From: Clytia hemisphaerica
Lineage: Eukaryota; Cnidaria; Hydrozoa; Leptothecata; Clytiidae
Length of the DNA: 64,000 bases
Assembly (NCBI GenBank): GCA_902728285.1
Contig: CACVBU010000616.1
Location: forward strand, 1,425,209-1,489,208
Direction: 5' to 3'
Below are positions 47,664 through 59,036 of this stretch, one piece after another. A program made the position numbers and the translations under genes. The notes below the pieces were generated by a model that saw only the letters and a list, made by a program, of their open reading frames with translations, searched no databases and was not told where the DNA came from. Every line of letters starts with the position of its first letter. Positions within the stretch are counted from its first letter, which is position 1.

Positions 47664-49099
47664 AGGGGATGGGGGGTTCTAGCCTAGAAAATGGGGGAAA
47701 AATTGGGGAAAAAAATTTTTAAATTAAAAAAAGTTTATTGAACAAATTTTCCAATTTTTTTTCATTTTCACATTGCTAAAAACCCCAACCCCCTCAAAAA
47801 TCTTTTTCAAAAAACTATTTTCAAAAAATATTCACTGAAACAAATATTTCAATGAAAGATTTTTTCTTCAAATTTTTTCCTCATTTTTAGAAATACTATT
47901 TTCATCTAACTCAACGTGTGTGTGTGTGTTTTCACCTTGACTACAATCATGGTCGAAATAAAATGAGAATTCCAGTTATTTTAACTCTTTTCAAGATTTA
48001 AAGTCGATTTTGGACTATCTCTTTAACTTAATCGAATATTTCAATTTGCGAGGGGTTGGCAGACTTCCAGGCTACATTCTGAGCCTCATTGGACTATCTT
48101 TTAACTTTTGGATCCTGAGATCCTAAGGTTGAAATCTAGTGTTAAAACTCAGAGTTACAACTCTACCCTTCAAACCTACTTTAGAGCACTTACAAATCGA
48201 TTTTGGTTTCAAATCTTCCCGGTGGATTTCCCTTTTTTCTCAAATATTACGACCATGATTGTACATTAAAGACGAGCGAAAGAAAAACATTTTCTCTCGA
48301 ATTTAATGTAGTCAAGGTTTCACACGAGCGTCTTTTCAAAATTTCTTTCAAAATTTTTGTCATGAGAAAAAAATTTTATTTCAAAAGAAATTTGAACAAA
48401 TAGATTCAGAATTAAATGGAAAAGATTTTTTAAAGAATAAAACTTTTATTCGCTCATGTAAAAAGAGAGAAAACATTTTTCAAGAAGTTTTTCAGAGTAA
48501 AATTTTTAGAGAAATATCGATGAAAAAATAATTCGAAAAAGAATTATAATTTAAGTTGAATGAATGAACATCACTTAAACATAAAAGTTTTTTTTCTTTC
48601 CCGTTCTGACCCATGTATGTCACCTTGACTACATTCAACACGTGCATGTGCTCCATCTAAAAAGAGAATTTTTTTCTTTCTCGTTCTGAACCATGTTTGT
48701 CACCTTGACTATGTTCAACAAGAGCATGTGCTCCATCTAAAAAAGAAAATTTTTTTCTCGAGTCAATATCTATTTGTCAAAACATTGAGATGGTATTGAA
48801 ACAAGAAGATATTAGAGATAATAGGTTTTATTATTTATGGTGTTGGTCATGCGAAAATAATTATAGGTCAAAAGAATTATATAAATGTGGCGTACGCACG
48901 TACTTTCCTTGTCATTGCTTTTAACTGACCTTTTTTGTGATTTTAAGTAATTGCCCCGCAGGGGCTTTGTTGCTTCACGTAGCGGAGTTGCTCGCCAGAA
49001 AAATATTCATGTTCAGACTCATGTTGTTTCTTCCGATTCTGAGCGGGCCGCCGCGGTTAAAAATGTTCGCGCGCACCTAATATTATATCTCTTTTATTG
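47664..49099. other. Intergenic repeats
   Basis: A tandem repeat of about 100 bp, two units, at 48597-48755 (CACCTTGACTA...GCATGTGCTCCATCTAA). Bases 47980-48262 are an inverted, uninterrupted relative of 19290-20470. No gene recognised. Confidence 0.55.
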
Positions 49100-49710
49100 C
49101 TACTTGGTACTTTATAAGAATCAAATCGATAACTCTTGATTGAAGGCCATATACCTTTCGGTAATTAGTTCTTAGAAAGTAAACAAAGGATGGCGAAAAA
49201 ATTGAGCATATTTATTTTTATTATAATCATCTACTTTATAAGAATCAAATCAATATCTCTTGATTGAAGGCAATATGCCTTTCAGTAATCAGTTCTTACA
49301 AAGTAAACAAAGTATGGCGAAAAATATTAGCATATTTGTTTTTATTATAAGCATCTACTTTATAACAATCAAATCAATAACTCTTGATTGAAGGCAATAT
49401 ACCTTTCGGTAATTAGTTCTTACAAAGTAAACAAAGGATGGCAAAAAAGATGAGCATATTTTTTTTTATTATAAGCATTTTCTTTATAAGAATTCAATAA
49501 CTCTTGATTGAAGGCAATATGCCTTTCGGGAATTAGTTATTAGAAAGTAAACAAGGGATGGCGAAAAAGATGAGCAAATTTATTTTCATTACAAGCATTT
49601 TCTTTATAAGAATCAAATCAATAACTCTTGATTGAAGGCAATATATCTTTCGGTAATTAGTTATTAGAAAGTAAACAAAGGATGGCGAAAAAGATGACTT
49701 TATAAGAATC
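49100..49710. repeat. About 120-bp satellite, about 5 units
   Basis: Diverged relative of the array at 36499-38745: same AAGAATCAAATCAATAACTC and CCTTTCGGTAATTAGTT blocks, with GATTGAAGGCAATAT in place of GATAGACGGTGATAT. Confidence 0.85.
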
Positions 49711-50487
49711 AAATCAATTTCAGAATTTTTGGCGTTTTCACTGTGATAACATGTGAGCGATAACTTCTCTTTTTGAGATGTGAGCGACCGTCTATCCAAT
49801 GTCATCTCAAAAGTAAAATTGAAACCACGCTTTCTTCCTCCGACTTAAATTTTATCGATAAAACGAATTTAAAATCTACACATGCGATGCGTTGTTTTGC
49901 TTACTTAGGGATATTTCGAAAGGAAGCTCTGCGGGGCATTTTTAGCGACAGCTACTTGCTAGTTTTATGAGCTTTTTTGCACGGTTTATTTTTACAGCTA
50001 ACACTTGGAATTTTTTCACTTTTAGACCGCCGGAGGCGGTTTCTTTCATAGTGGTACGCTAATCTCGTTTTGCCTTGGCTCATTACTTTGTCTACCATTT
50101 ACTTTCGGTTTTTTTAACTAGATTACCCTGGTGTTTGTCTTTTTTTTTCCTGAATGTCTTTTATTCGGAATTGAATAATCGAGACATGAAACATGACTAT
50201 ATTGTATTCTGTTTTCAATGAATAATCCAAAATGTACTGGAGATGACATGTAAGCGTTAATAATGTGCTCGCGCTCTTTCGCGAGCGTGATGCGTGATGG
50301 AAGACGGTCGTTTCAGTGTGGTTTAGATCCACACTGTGACCTAGTTATTATGAATTATGAACCCAATTTTTTGATGGTTTGAAACTTAGCGCTTTTTTAC
50401 CTCACAATTCTTACTTTTATTCTTACTTTAATTAATAAGTATTTTACTTACCTTAACAACCATAGTAAATGAAAGTACCTATACGCC
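49711..50487. other. Intergenic, no gene seen
   Basis: Short frames only. Confidence 0.45.
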
Positions 50488-51141
50488 GATTCCCGGACAA
50501 TTCCCCCCTGGTGAATTCCCCCCAGTAAATTCCCCCTTGGTGAATTCCCCCCCCAGAAAATTCCCACTCGGTGAACTAAAAAATCATGTAATTTGAAATA
50601 AGCCATTTACTATTTATTATATAAAAATCTGTGAAGACGACTATCATGTAAAAATCTTTCAGTACTTTTCTCAAATCAAAAAAAATGGGCGTTGTGATTC
50701 TTATAACTTTGTAGACTATCATGTAAAATCCTTGACCCTAAAATTGGAGGTTTGTTTCGATTGAAAGTTTTAAATTAGTCTCTCTAAGGGTCGGAAAATC
50801 CAGGATTTTTAGGAAATTTTTTGATTTCCAGAGAAAAAAATTGTAATTAAGTCTCTCTAAGGGTATGACTTTTTTCAAAAATCGAAAAAGAAAATTCAAA
50901 AAGTCTCTCTAAGGGTCACCTTTTCAGCAAAAATCAATCTCTCTAAGGATCGGTTTCGGAGGTCCAGTCCGCACATACCTCTCATTCGCCAACCCTAGTA
51001 CCCCCCCCCCACGGGGTTACAGTCCATGATTTCGAAACTTAAAAACACATATGAAAATATATGGGTGGGAATTCACCGGGTGGGAATTTTCCGGGGGGAA
51101 TTTACTGGGGGGAATTCACCAGGGGGGAATTGTCCGGACAC
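50488..51141. mobile_element. Inverted-repeat element with 10-bp target duplication
   Basis: The ends contain CCGGACAATTCCCCCCTGGT followed by repeated GAATTCCCCCC words, inverted at the other end. They are flanked by a perfect 10-bp duplication CCTATACGCC (50478-50487 and 51142-51151). The interior repeats TCTCTCTAAGGGTC words. No transposase. A 9-10 bp duplication fits a Mutator-like source. Confidence 0.78.
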
Positions 51142-51151
51142 CCTATACGCC

Positions 51152-51811
51152 ACATTTTATAGGGAAAAACACACTTAGGTTTTTGCGAAGCGAATATACA
51201 TGAGCGAAGCAGTTTTGCTATAGTGTGTGCGTACCTTTAAACTCTATATACCAGGGAAGCGCAGAAGGAAAATGAAAATTTAGTTCCCATCTGTTAAATG
51301 TAGATAAATATTTCGTTCAAGGTTGTGTTTCTCGTTCAAATATAGGTATCAATCTCGGTTTGGTAGATGGTTTCGTTAATAAAGTTGATCTTTACGGCAC
51401 CGAAATTGTCCGAGTTAGGGCTTTTTTCCAAAAGAGACATTTCGTCGTTTCCGTATATTTTGTATCTCTTCCTTCACCTATGAGACAGCTGATTGGTTGA
51501 TATTTTCGTACTATCAGACAACTGATTGGTTGATATTTTCGTTGTTATGGTCTCGATCTTTTTATTTTTATTCATCGAAACCATTTTGTGAATTTTTTAT
51601 TCGAAGAATATTTACTGGAAGAATTTTATCGACCTGGAAGCTTCTGGAAAACCAACTAGCTACCAGTTTAGTGATTCTCAGGTTTTTATTCATTGTATAT
51701 AGTGTTTTAAAAAGTGAAAGTGAAAGAAAGTGAAATTATCATTTGGAAAAATCATATAATCAGTTTCATCCACCATAACATTTTGGATTCAACAAAACAC
51801 AACACATAACT
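51152..51811. other. Intergenic
   Basis: Contains a short direct repeat GACA(G/A)CTGATTGGTTGATA near 51485-51540. No gene recognised. Confidence 0.45.
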
Positions 51812-52342
51812 TAGCCTGGATATCCAAGCTCAAAATTTAAGAAAAAACAAAATTTACCTCAACATACAAAGTTCTTAAATTATAGAGCTTGGTCTCCCTA
51901 GAGAATGAAAGTGAAAACCCATGTTTCCTAGCCAACCCAGGGCAGCAAAACAGAAATTAATAAAAAGCAGTCTTACAAGATCTAAAACTATTAAAAACAT
52001 CCAAAGATTACACCAAAGTCCATAAAAAAGTTTGCATGCATTATCATGACCAACCATGTTTTCTTGGAAAATGAACTTGCCTCTGTTTTCTTCTTTTTCA
52101 TGTTTTCGTGTAACAGAAAGCCCTATCTTCACTAGCAGCTGGAGGACTATCCTATTTTTGCTTTAGAATTGCTCAACGCCGTGTAGATTGGCCCTTACGG
52201 TTTTAGCGAAGTGAGCGCAAGCAAGCGGACTGCATTCTCATACGAGAATGCAAAACGCTCTAGGGAGACCAGGCTGTAAATCAGAACATAAAATATCTAA
52301 AACTAGACTGTGAAATAATTTACAGCCTGGATATCCAGGCTA
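51812..52342. mobile_element. Mutator-like MITE (TAGCCTGG family, copy 2)
   Basis: 531 bp. Begins TAGCCTGGATATCCAAGCTC and ends with the inverse of TAGCCTGGATATCCAGGCT. Perfect 9-bp target duplication CACATAACT (51803-51811 and 52343-52351). Shares internal sequence in inverted order with 3039-3601 (for example CAACATACAAAGTT). Confidence 0.85.
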
Positions 52343-52351
52343 CACATAACT

Positions 52352-52683
52352 TTGTGCACCAACAGGGAAGTATATATTTGTTGACTTTTTCCTCACTTTT
52401 AGCAGTGGGAAGGAAATTGCACTCCACCTTTTATAGTCATAGTTTTCTTTTCACTTTGAGAGAAATTTTTCTTGACACAAGAGTTAAATTTCCCAGCATC
52501 CTGTCTATCTGTCTGTAACTATCTGATCTGATTAGGAAATATCAACACCGACAGACCGACACTTTTTAAATAAAAAATTTGACGTCCGACTAAAACAGAA
52601 CAGTCCTAAATATCCACTATTTCTATATTTCTCTCATCTTGTTCGTCAAAATGTGAGGACAATCAAGACTTTTTCCACTAGGG
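52352..52683. other. Intergenic
   Basis: Nothing recognised before the USP-like frame. Confidence 0.45.
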
Positions 52684-53545
52684 GCTAAAAAATTTGGGCC
52701 AAAATGTCCAAAATTTTTTAATTCTGTTATTCAAGCATTATATTCTGTCGAAAGTTTTCGTGACTTTGTTCATAATTTTGACATTAACTGTGGTAACTCA
52801 GGAAAGTTAACGATTAGGGAATTGTTTATCGCTATGTCAAATGCACCGATTGAAACATACCATTTGATTCCTTCTTTTTGTCTTGGGACGGATTATGATC
52901 ACACTCACTTTCAACAGTTTGATGCTCAAAAATGTCTAATATATTTGCAGTACCAAATTTATGATTTAAATCTAAGTTCGTGCATTACTAGGGAATCTAA
53001 ATTTGTTTCCATTTTGATGGTTGAGAGATTCAATTTCTTGATTGCGAAAACAGGACAATTTTATAATTTTCACTGACTTAGGTTAGTTTTTTAACTCAAC
53101 CTTGGAGCAAAATGGACTGATTGATAATTGGATTTCACTGAGTTCTGCACCAGAAGAATCTGTTTTTACCATATCTAGCTTAGAGTGTATATTATGTCAA
53201 ACATTTTATAATGCTTCAGAGAAAACTACATATGAAACTATCTGTCATATTGAGTTTCCTAATCGTTTTAACCATCATTCAATAAAAAATGAAGTTTCAA
53301 GATTAGTTAATGCCCCACATGGACAGTTGCTTCAAGACTTGTATGATTCTGCAAATTGTCCATCTCGCACAATAGCTACGAAAAGTAAAACAATTATCAA
53401 CATATCTGAATATTTGATTGTCTCACTAAAAATATTTTGCTATGATCAGGCATCAAACACTTCAATAAAATTAGTTCCCAACCTCAATATTGAAACTCAT
53501 TTTGAAAATGCATTACTAGGGAATCTAAATTTGTTTCCATTTTGA
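52684..53545 (+). pseudogene. Ubiquitin-specific protease (USP)-like sequence, degenerate
   Basis: The first open part reads CPKFFNSVIQALYSVESFRD, then SGKLTIRELFIAMS and HFQQFDAQKCLIYLQYQIYD, and the frame runs on to a stop at 53076. This matches the Cys-box and QqDa box region of peptidase C19, which removes ubiquitin. The residue aligned with the catalytic Cys appears to be Lys (a Cys lies two residues earlier). The second part (53102-53545) has C-x2-C and SEYLIVSLKIFCYDQASNTS, like the strand before the catalytic His, but the His box is not reached. The two parts are separated by a 166-bp sequence duplicated at 53509-53674. Truncated and rearranged, possibly carried by a transposon. Confidence 0.5.
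52981..53146. repeat. 166-bp direct repeat, copy 1
   Basis: Identical to 53509-53674 except for one base near 53073. It starts TGCATTACTAGGGAATC and ends near CTGAGTTCT. It breaks the USP-like frame. Confidence 0.88.
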
Positions 53546-53674
53546 TGGTTGAGAGATTCAATTTCTTGATTGCGAAAACAGGACAATTTTATAACTTTCA
53601 CTGACTTAGGTTAGTTTTTTAACTCAACCTTGGAGCAAAATGGACTGATTGATAATTGGATTTCACTGAGTTCT
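53509..53674. repeat. 166-bp direct repeat, copy 2
   Basis: Second copy of 52981-53146, 528 bases downstream. Confidence 0.88.
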
Positions 53675-54252
53675 TCTTCTTCTACAACATTGACTTAACT
53701 GGCAAGTAAATTAGAAAAAGGTGAACCGGGGGATGGAACCGAGATGAACTCATCTGGTAAACCGGCTAAATCGAGGTGAACCCAGAACCCAGCTTCTGCA
53801 GAACTTACTTTGAAATGTTCTTTGTGCATTTTTTGAATGTGGAAAAGTTTTGTTGTTAATATACTTGAAAACTTTTGCCGTAAACTTTTGAACCTTCTTT
53901 GACATGCCTTTTGTCGTCAACTATAAAAACTTTGAAAAACCTTTGTTGCTTATGAGTTAGTTCATCTAATATTTCCAGCTCACCCAAATAGAGACTTATT
54001 CGCATGCATAATTTTGCGTTCTTTTAAACCATATGTAGTTAATTCCTGTTACAAAAAATGATGAATGAATCTGTAGGGGTGGTACAGTCACTTTCGGTCG
54101 GGGTTGTGGATGGCAAAATATGTTGTTCTTTGATTAGTTAGGGTTTGTTGTTCTTTTTTTGGTGCTTTTTAATAGATATTTGTCGTTCTTTTTAGATGGA
54201 CTGGAAACGTTAGATTAAAACAGTCTCTTTTCTCCTTTTTGTTCGCATACCT
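53675..54252. other. Intergenic repeat
   Basis: Bases 53970-54120 resemble 340-480. No gene seen. Confidence 0.5.
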
Positions 54253-56476
54253 TACACTCTCAGTTTTAAAGGTCTTTATTAAGACCTTTTGGGTGTATCA
54301 GGTAACGATCCGTTATCGCAGAACGTTTTGGGTCTTGTTCTAAATCAGACCTTAAGGTCTTGATTTTAATAAGACCTTTATCGCGCCCAATAGAGACTAT
54401 TCTAGATCCCGAAAGAGACTTCAAGGGTTCTGATTCTATCATACCTAAAAGGTCTTATTTTAAACGAGACCTTTCGAAAAAAGTCCGTTATCGCAGAACG
54501 TTTAGGGTCTTGTTCTAAATCAGACCTTTAGCGCGCCCAATAGAGACTATTCTAGATCCCGAAAGGGACTTCAAGGGTTCTGATTCTATCATACCTAAAA
54601 GGTCTTATTTTAAACGAGACCTTTCGAAAAAAATCCGTTATCGCAGAACGTTTTGGGTCTTGTTCAAAATTAGACCATATAAGTGCCTAAAAGAAGCTAT
54701 GTTTAGTACTCGTTTTTGAAGGTCTGTAATTTTCAAAAGGCCTAAATTGCCGAAACAAAACCTAACAATAATTAAGAGAAATAGAGAATAAAAATACTCA
54801 AGAATTTCAATCTAAAAGATATATTATACCCAATAGGATTTCTAGATATTTTTCTAACAAATATCCATTATATTATGTATATAATAGTTCTTTGATATCG
54901 AAACGTACAAGAGATGTATTGTACGTGTCCAGTTTGTTCATGACAATGATGATGATTCACGACAAAGTCTAGCTGTTTATGTAAGTACGACTGTAAACCA
55001 GATTGTCAAACAAACGTCCGTGTCCAAGAGTTGAAAATTGAATAGATGTTTGTTGGTGACGGTGACACAAAACTTTAATGAACTGGATAGTTGCGTGCTA
55101 ACATGAAAGCTGGATAGTTGCGTGCTAAAAAATTCAAGAGAAGTGAGATAAAGATCACAAAACTGGTTTTTAGGCCTATTATTACTTCATCGAAATGTCA
55201 TTTAGAAAATTTGAAAAATTCTATACTTTTGATCCAGCTCTTCAAAGTTTTCCAGAAAAAAAAAATTGTGCAAACATACAGTATATTCAATTCTTACCTC
55301 AGCAGAGAGTCGATTTTGTTCTGGCCATACTTTAAACAAACGTTTAGAAAATGTGATGGTGGGATTTACAGCGACAGTGACATGGGCTCACATGATGTTG
55401 GGTTAGATTCTCGTTAATGTCGAAGCTGAAAAAAATAATATAATAAAAGATTTAAAACGAATATTGCACAAAAAATAAAATAAAATTTCGTAAAAGCTTA
55501 GCTAGTAGGATCAATAAATACAAGCACAAAATTCGATCGAGCCTCGCCAAAACTTTCCATGGGTGTATTTGCAACAATAAAGCTCCATGTTTGTGGAAGA
55601 AAAAAGGACTCATCCGATCAAAAGATATATAGCTCCAGTTGACAAAAAAAGGATTTTAAGAAATTTTATTACGTGAAGATTGTGTTACTTACCTTTTTTT
55701 CTTTTTGCTTTTCAGACCGTCTTCACCCTTTTGGCTCCAAAATTGTTTTGATTTTATTTCTGCACTTTGATCCAATTTTGAACTTTTCGAATTTCGAACG
55801 ACGTTCGAAATATTCGAAAATTCGAAAGAAGTCGTTACACTGCTCTAGATTTTTTAAAGCGCGCGAAATCGAGACCTTTAGAGGTCTTCATAAAAGCCCT
55901 TTTTATCGTGTCTATTGGATGTTCACTATCGTGTCTATTGAAAAGGCTTGTAAATGGCAGACCTAAAAAGGTCTTGTTTCAAACCAGTGAGCCTTTAGAA
56001 GTCTTGAAGGAGACCTTTTTGGCGACCTTTTACAGCGCGCGAAATTGAGACCTTTAGAGGTCTCCATAAAAGCCCTTTTATCTTGTCTATCGGATGTTCA
56101 CTATCGTGTCTATTGAAAAGGCTTGTATCAGGCAGACCTAAGAAGGTCTTGTTTCAAACGCGTGATTGAGACCTTTAGAAGTGTTTAATAAGACCGTTTC
56201 CAAGAACAGACCATGAAGGTCTTATTTCGAAAATACAAAGGAGACCTTTTTGGTGTATAGAACAAGACCTTGCTTGAATGGAAACCTTGCAAGGTCTCAA
56301 TCGGCCACACTAGAGTTTCAATTCAGACCTTTCATGATATACTGACATCTAAGTAAAAATTAGACCGGCTAAGGTCTCAAAACTAAACCTAAAAGGTTTG
56401 AATTCAGACTGATAAGGTCTTTCTTCAAATTAGCATCTAAAAGGTCTCATATAAAACCCTAAAAACTGAGAGTGTA
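54253..56476. mobile_element. TA-flanked inverted-repeat element packed with AGGTCT/AGACCT motifs
   Basis: The ends are TA-CACTCTCAGTTTT and its inverse ending CTGAGAGTG-TA, giving 2.2 kb. Both subterminal regions carry about thirty AGGTCT or AGACCT hexamers, often paired as inverted half-sites a few to 30 bases apart. The left side also has a tandem duplication of about 170 bp (54305-54665) containing CCGTTATCGCAGAACGTTT. The middle (54730-55850) lacks the motif and shows only short frames. It looks like a large non-autonomous DNA transposon. Confidence 0.7.
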
Positions 56477-57357
56477 CAAATGTGGAAATAAATTCTGTTT
56501 TGAACTTGATACCTATATAATTGTGTTTTAAATGTGGAAAGCTGTCAATTTGGAAATTTTCTTCCACGTTTGTCTAATACTCTCGGTTAGTCGGGGGGTT
56601 TGGAATAAGCAGGGTGCAGGGGGGTTGGAAGAAATCTCAAAATTTAATTAGCGAGGGGGGTTTTCCCTCCTTGCAATCTGTTGGGAATTATGAATATGAC
56701 ATTGCTTTGTCCTGTTTTGAAAGTTTTTTCCTTTTTCTAACATTATTAGTATATTATGATAATGCAAAATGACTATTTTTTTAATTATGAAATTTTTTGT
56801 GAAGGTGAAGCGTGACGCTACAGATCAAATCTGTGTTTTGACTGGACTCACCAACCTTTATGATTATATGGGTACAGTTTGTTTTTTATGTTTTTAAATT
56901 CAAAATGCCCTGAATGTGTTACTGTAGTGTTTTCATCTTACTTTTCTTATATTGTTGTTTCTTTAAACTTTTTGCTATTTATTCTAGAAAATGAAAAATA
57001 GAACGGTTGAAGCTTCATTTTTCATCAATGAGAGAATCTACAGATGTCATTTTTATAGAGAGGGACTATAAAATTTTTGCGAATGATAGGATATTCGGAA
57101 AGACTGCAGCGAATGTATTAAGTAAAAGTTCACAAATGCCATTGAATATACAGTGTTTGTATGTCTTAAATTTCTTGCTTGCAACTTGCGAATCGAGGAG
57201 GCTCTGGATCGCTTCGCAACTTTTATATATATACGGCTTGTACTAAAACAGTTTTGAAGTTATTTTTACTTGTGGTTTATTTAGTTATTTATCTTATTTT
57301 TTAAAAAGTATTATATTATTTTGTTACAAATGGTACTAATATAAATAAATGTTGAAT
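56477..57357. other. Intergenic repeats
   Basis: Holds the G-run repeat shared with 17455-17560 and the CTTGCGAATC...GATCGCTTCGCAA block shared with 16970-17045. The frame at 57007-57246 overlaps the latter and is not supported. Confidence 0.45.
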
Positions 57358-57528
57358 TTATGACACAGCCTTTATTAAAGGAGGTAAAACAAATGGAAGT
57401 GTTGCTGCCAGTATAGCCCCAATAGCGCCACCATATTGTGCTTTTCTTCGTTTTGTCTTTCCACCTTTAAATTTCAAAGTTTTTGGTTTTTTTTCCGCCT
57501 TTGAAAGCAATTGAGCGCGATCTTTTGG
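57358..57528 (-). other. Small basic-plus-hydrophobic reading frame, unassigned
   Basis: The minus-strand frame reads KGGKTKRRKAQYGGAIGAIL followed by AATLPFVLPPLIKAV and a stop. There is no in-frame ATG; an ATG at 57532 lies in a neighbouring frame. A basic patch followed by Gly-Gly and a hydrophobic Pro-rich helix recalls small core or minor capsid proteins of adenovirus-like elements (Polintons, adintoviruses). This is an impression only, and the frame is short. Confidence 0.25.
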
Positions 57529-57597
57529 TCATTTTGGTTGTGAATGATGTTATTTGAAATATTTTTTATCATCTATATATTAATACGCTTATCGTGT

Positions 57598-57798
57598 TTA
57601 TTTTTTGTTTTGATCGTCAAACGTATTGTTTTTGGCTTCAATCGGCGATATGGGCCTTTCTACATTGGCATTTTCTTTATTTGGTCCGTGAAAAGGATTG
57701 TTTTTCTCCAATCTAAAATAGCCCTTACAATCTAAAGTCCGTTTTACACGGTCCTTTAAACCGTAATGAATAGATGTACATAGGCATTTAGTATACAT
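57598..57798 (-). other. Short hydrophilic reading frame, unassigned
   Basis: The minus-strand frame is rich in Asn and Lys (LEKNNPFHGPNKENANVERP). No family recognised. It lies just upstream of, and on the same strand as, the small basic frame. Confidence 0.2.
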
Positions 57799-58139
57799 CT
57801 TTTCGCAACAATTTCGCGGGGTTTAGAGTGTCGATAATGTGCATGGCTTTAGGCGGTTTCTCATTTTCTTTAACCCCCGTCTTTTTCTTTCAAATATGGA
57901 ATGCTTCAAGCGATAGGTCTCTTTTCGGTCAGTTTCAAAATTGACCGATTGAGCATAGTCAGTGAAGAAAGTTTCTTTAATTTTGAAGATTGCTATAGTG
58001 CTATAGTTAGCTATAAGAATATATAAATTTGATACTTTAAAGTTTGGCTTTTAAAATCGGATTGCTTTCTGGAATTTAACTTTTATTCCTACCTATATTT
58101 CTCTTTTTTTATCAATACAATGAAAGCTGTTTATATGTT

Positions 58140-58625
58140 TTTTTAGATTAATTCTTAAATTAAATTGAATCATAAATTTTTATCCATTAGTCATGCTTCA
58201 ATTTATTTATTATCTTTCACCGTTTGTATCCTTTGAGTTTGTATCTCCATGCAAACTCCATCATTGCTTTTGACTTTGATTTGAGAATCTAATCACTCTC
58301 TTTTCAACATCTGCTGATCCATCTATCTTCCTTTCTCAAGATAAACAATTCTGCCACTGACCTTTGAACTTGATGTTTTTTAAGAATTGATTAAAGTTAA
58401 ATTGCATCGTAAATTTTTATGCATTAGTCATGCTTCCATTTATTTATTATCTTTCACCGTTTGTATACTTTGGGTTGGTATCGCCATACAAATTCCATCA
58501 TTGCTTTTGACTTTGATTTGAGAATCGAATCACTCTCTTTTCAACATCTTATCCATCTATCTTCCTTTATCCAGATAAACAATTCTGCCACTGACCTTTG
58601 AAGTTGATGTTTTTTAAGAATTGAT
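58140..58625. repeat. About 240-bp tandem duplication
   Basis: Two units (about 58140-58385 and 58376-58625) share TTAGTCATGCTTC, CTTTCACCGTTTGTAT and CACTCTCTTTTCAACATCT blocks with a few percent divergence. Confidence 0.8.
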
Positions 58626-58655
58626 TAAAATTATTGTTGCCAATTTATTTTGACC

Positions 58656-58835
58656 ATGATGGAGAACTTAGACGATAGCGAGAATTTGGCTCCTTTGAAT
58701 GATAATTTGCCGCCAAGAGAATTGCCAAGAGAATTGCCGCTAAGAGGTAGAGCCAGAGGAAGAGTTGAAAGAAGAGCACGGCGCAAGAATTTCGCTCAAA
58801 ATCTCCCACTTGCCGATTATTTTGAAAAACAATAG
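58656..58835 (+). CDS. Small Arg/Pro-rich protein, hypothetical
   Basis: An ATG at 58656 gives 59 residues: acidic start (MMENLDDSENLAPLN), then PPRELPRELPLRGRARGRVE and RRARRKNFAQNLPLADYFEK, stop TAG. The strongly basic middle could bind nucleic acid. No family recognised. It is followed 200 bases later by another unassigned frame on the same strand. Confidence 0.3.
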   Translation: MMENLDDSENLAPLNDNLPPRELPRELPLRGRARGRVERRARRKNFAQNLPLADYFEKQ

Positions 58836-59036
58836 TAAAAAATTTTACGGTAACGACAATTGATTTCCCGGTGCAGTTCTCTTGTATTTTTATTTTCGTT
58901 TGCCGTTAAGTTTGATGTTGTTTTGAAAATTCCATTTTCACGTGCAGAGCAATTTGTGGTTTGTAGCAGTCTTGTCTTGCGGTTAAAGAATATATTGTGA
59001 TTTCTGTGGTTCTCTTTCTTTTAATATCAATATAAA

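Noticed and set aside
53102-53545. Independent intact gene downstream of the first USP-like frame
   Set aside because: It begins inside the 166-bp direct repeat and continues the same domain, so it is part of the rearranged USP-like relic.
57007-57246. 79-residue plus-strand protein
   Set aside because: Its last third overlaps a dispersed repeat also found at 16970-17045, and nothing else supports it.
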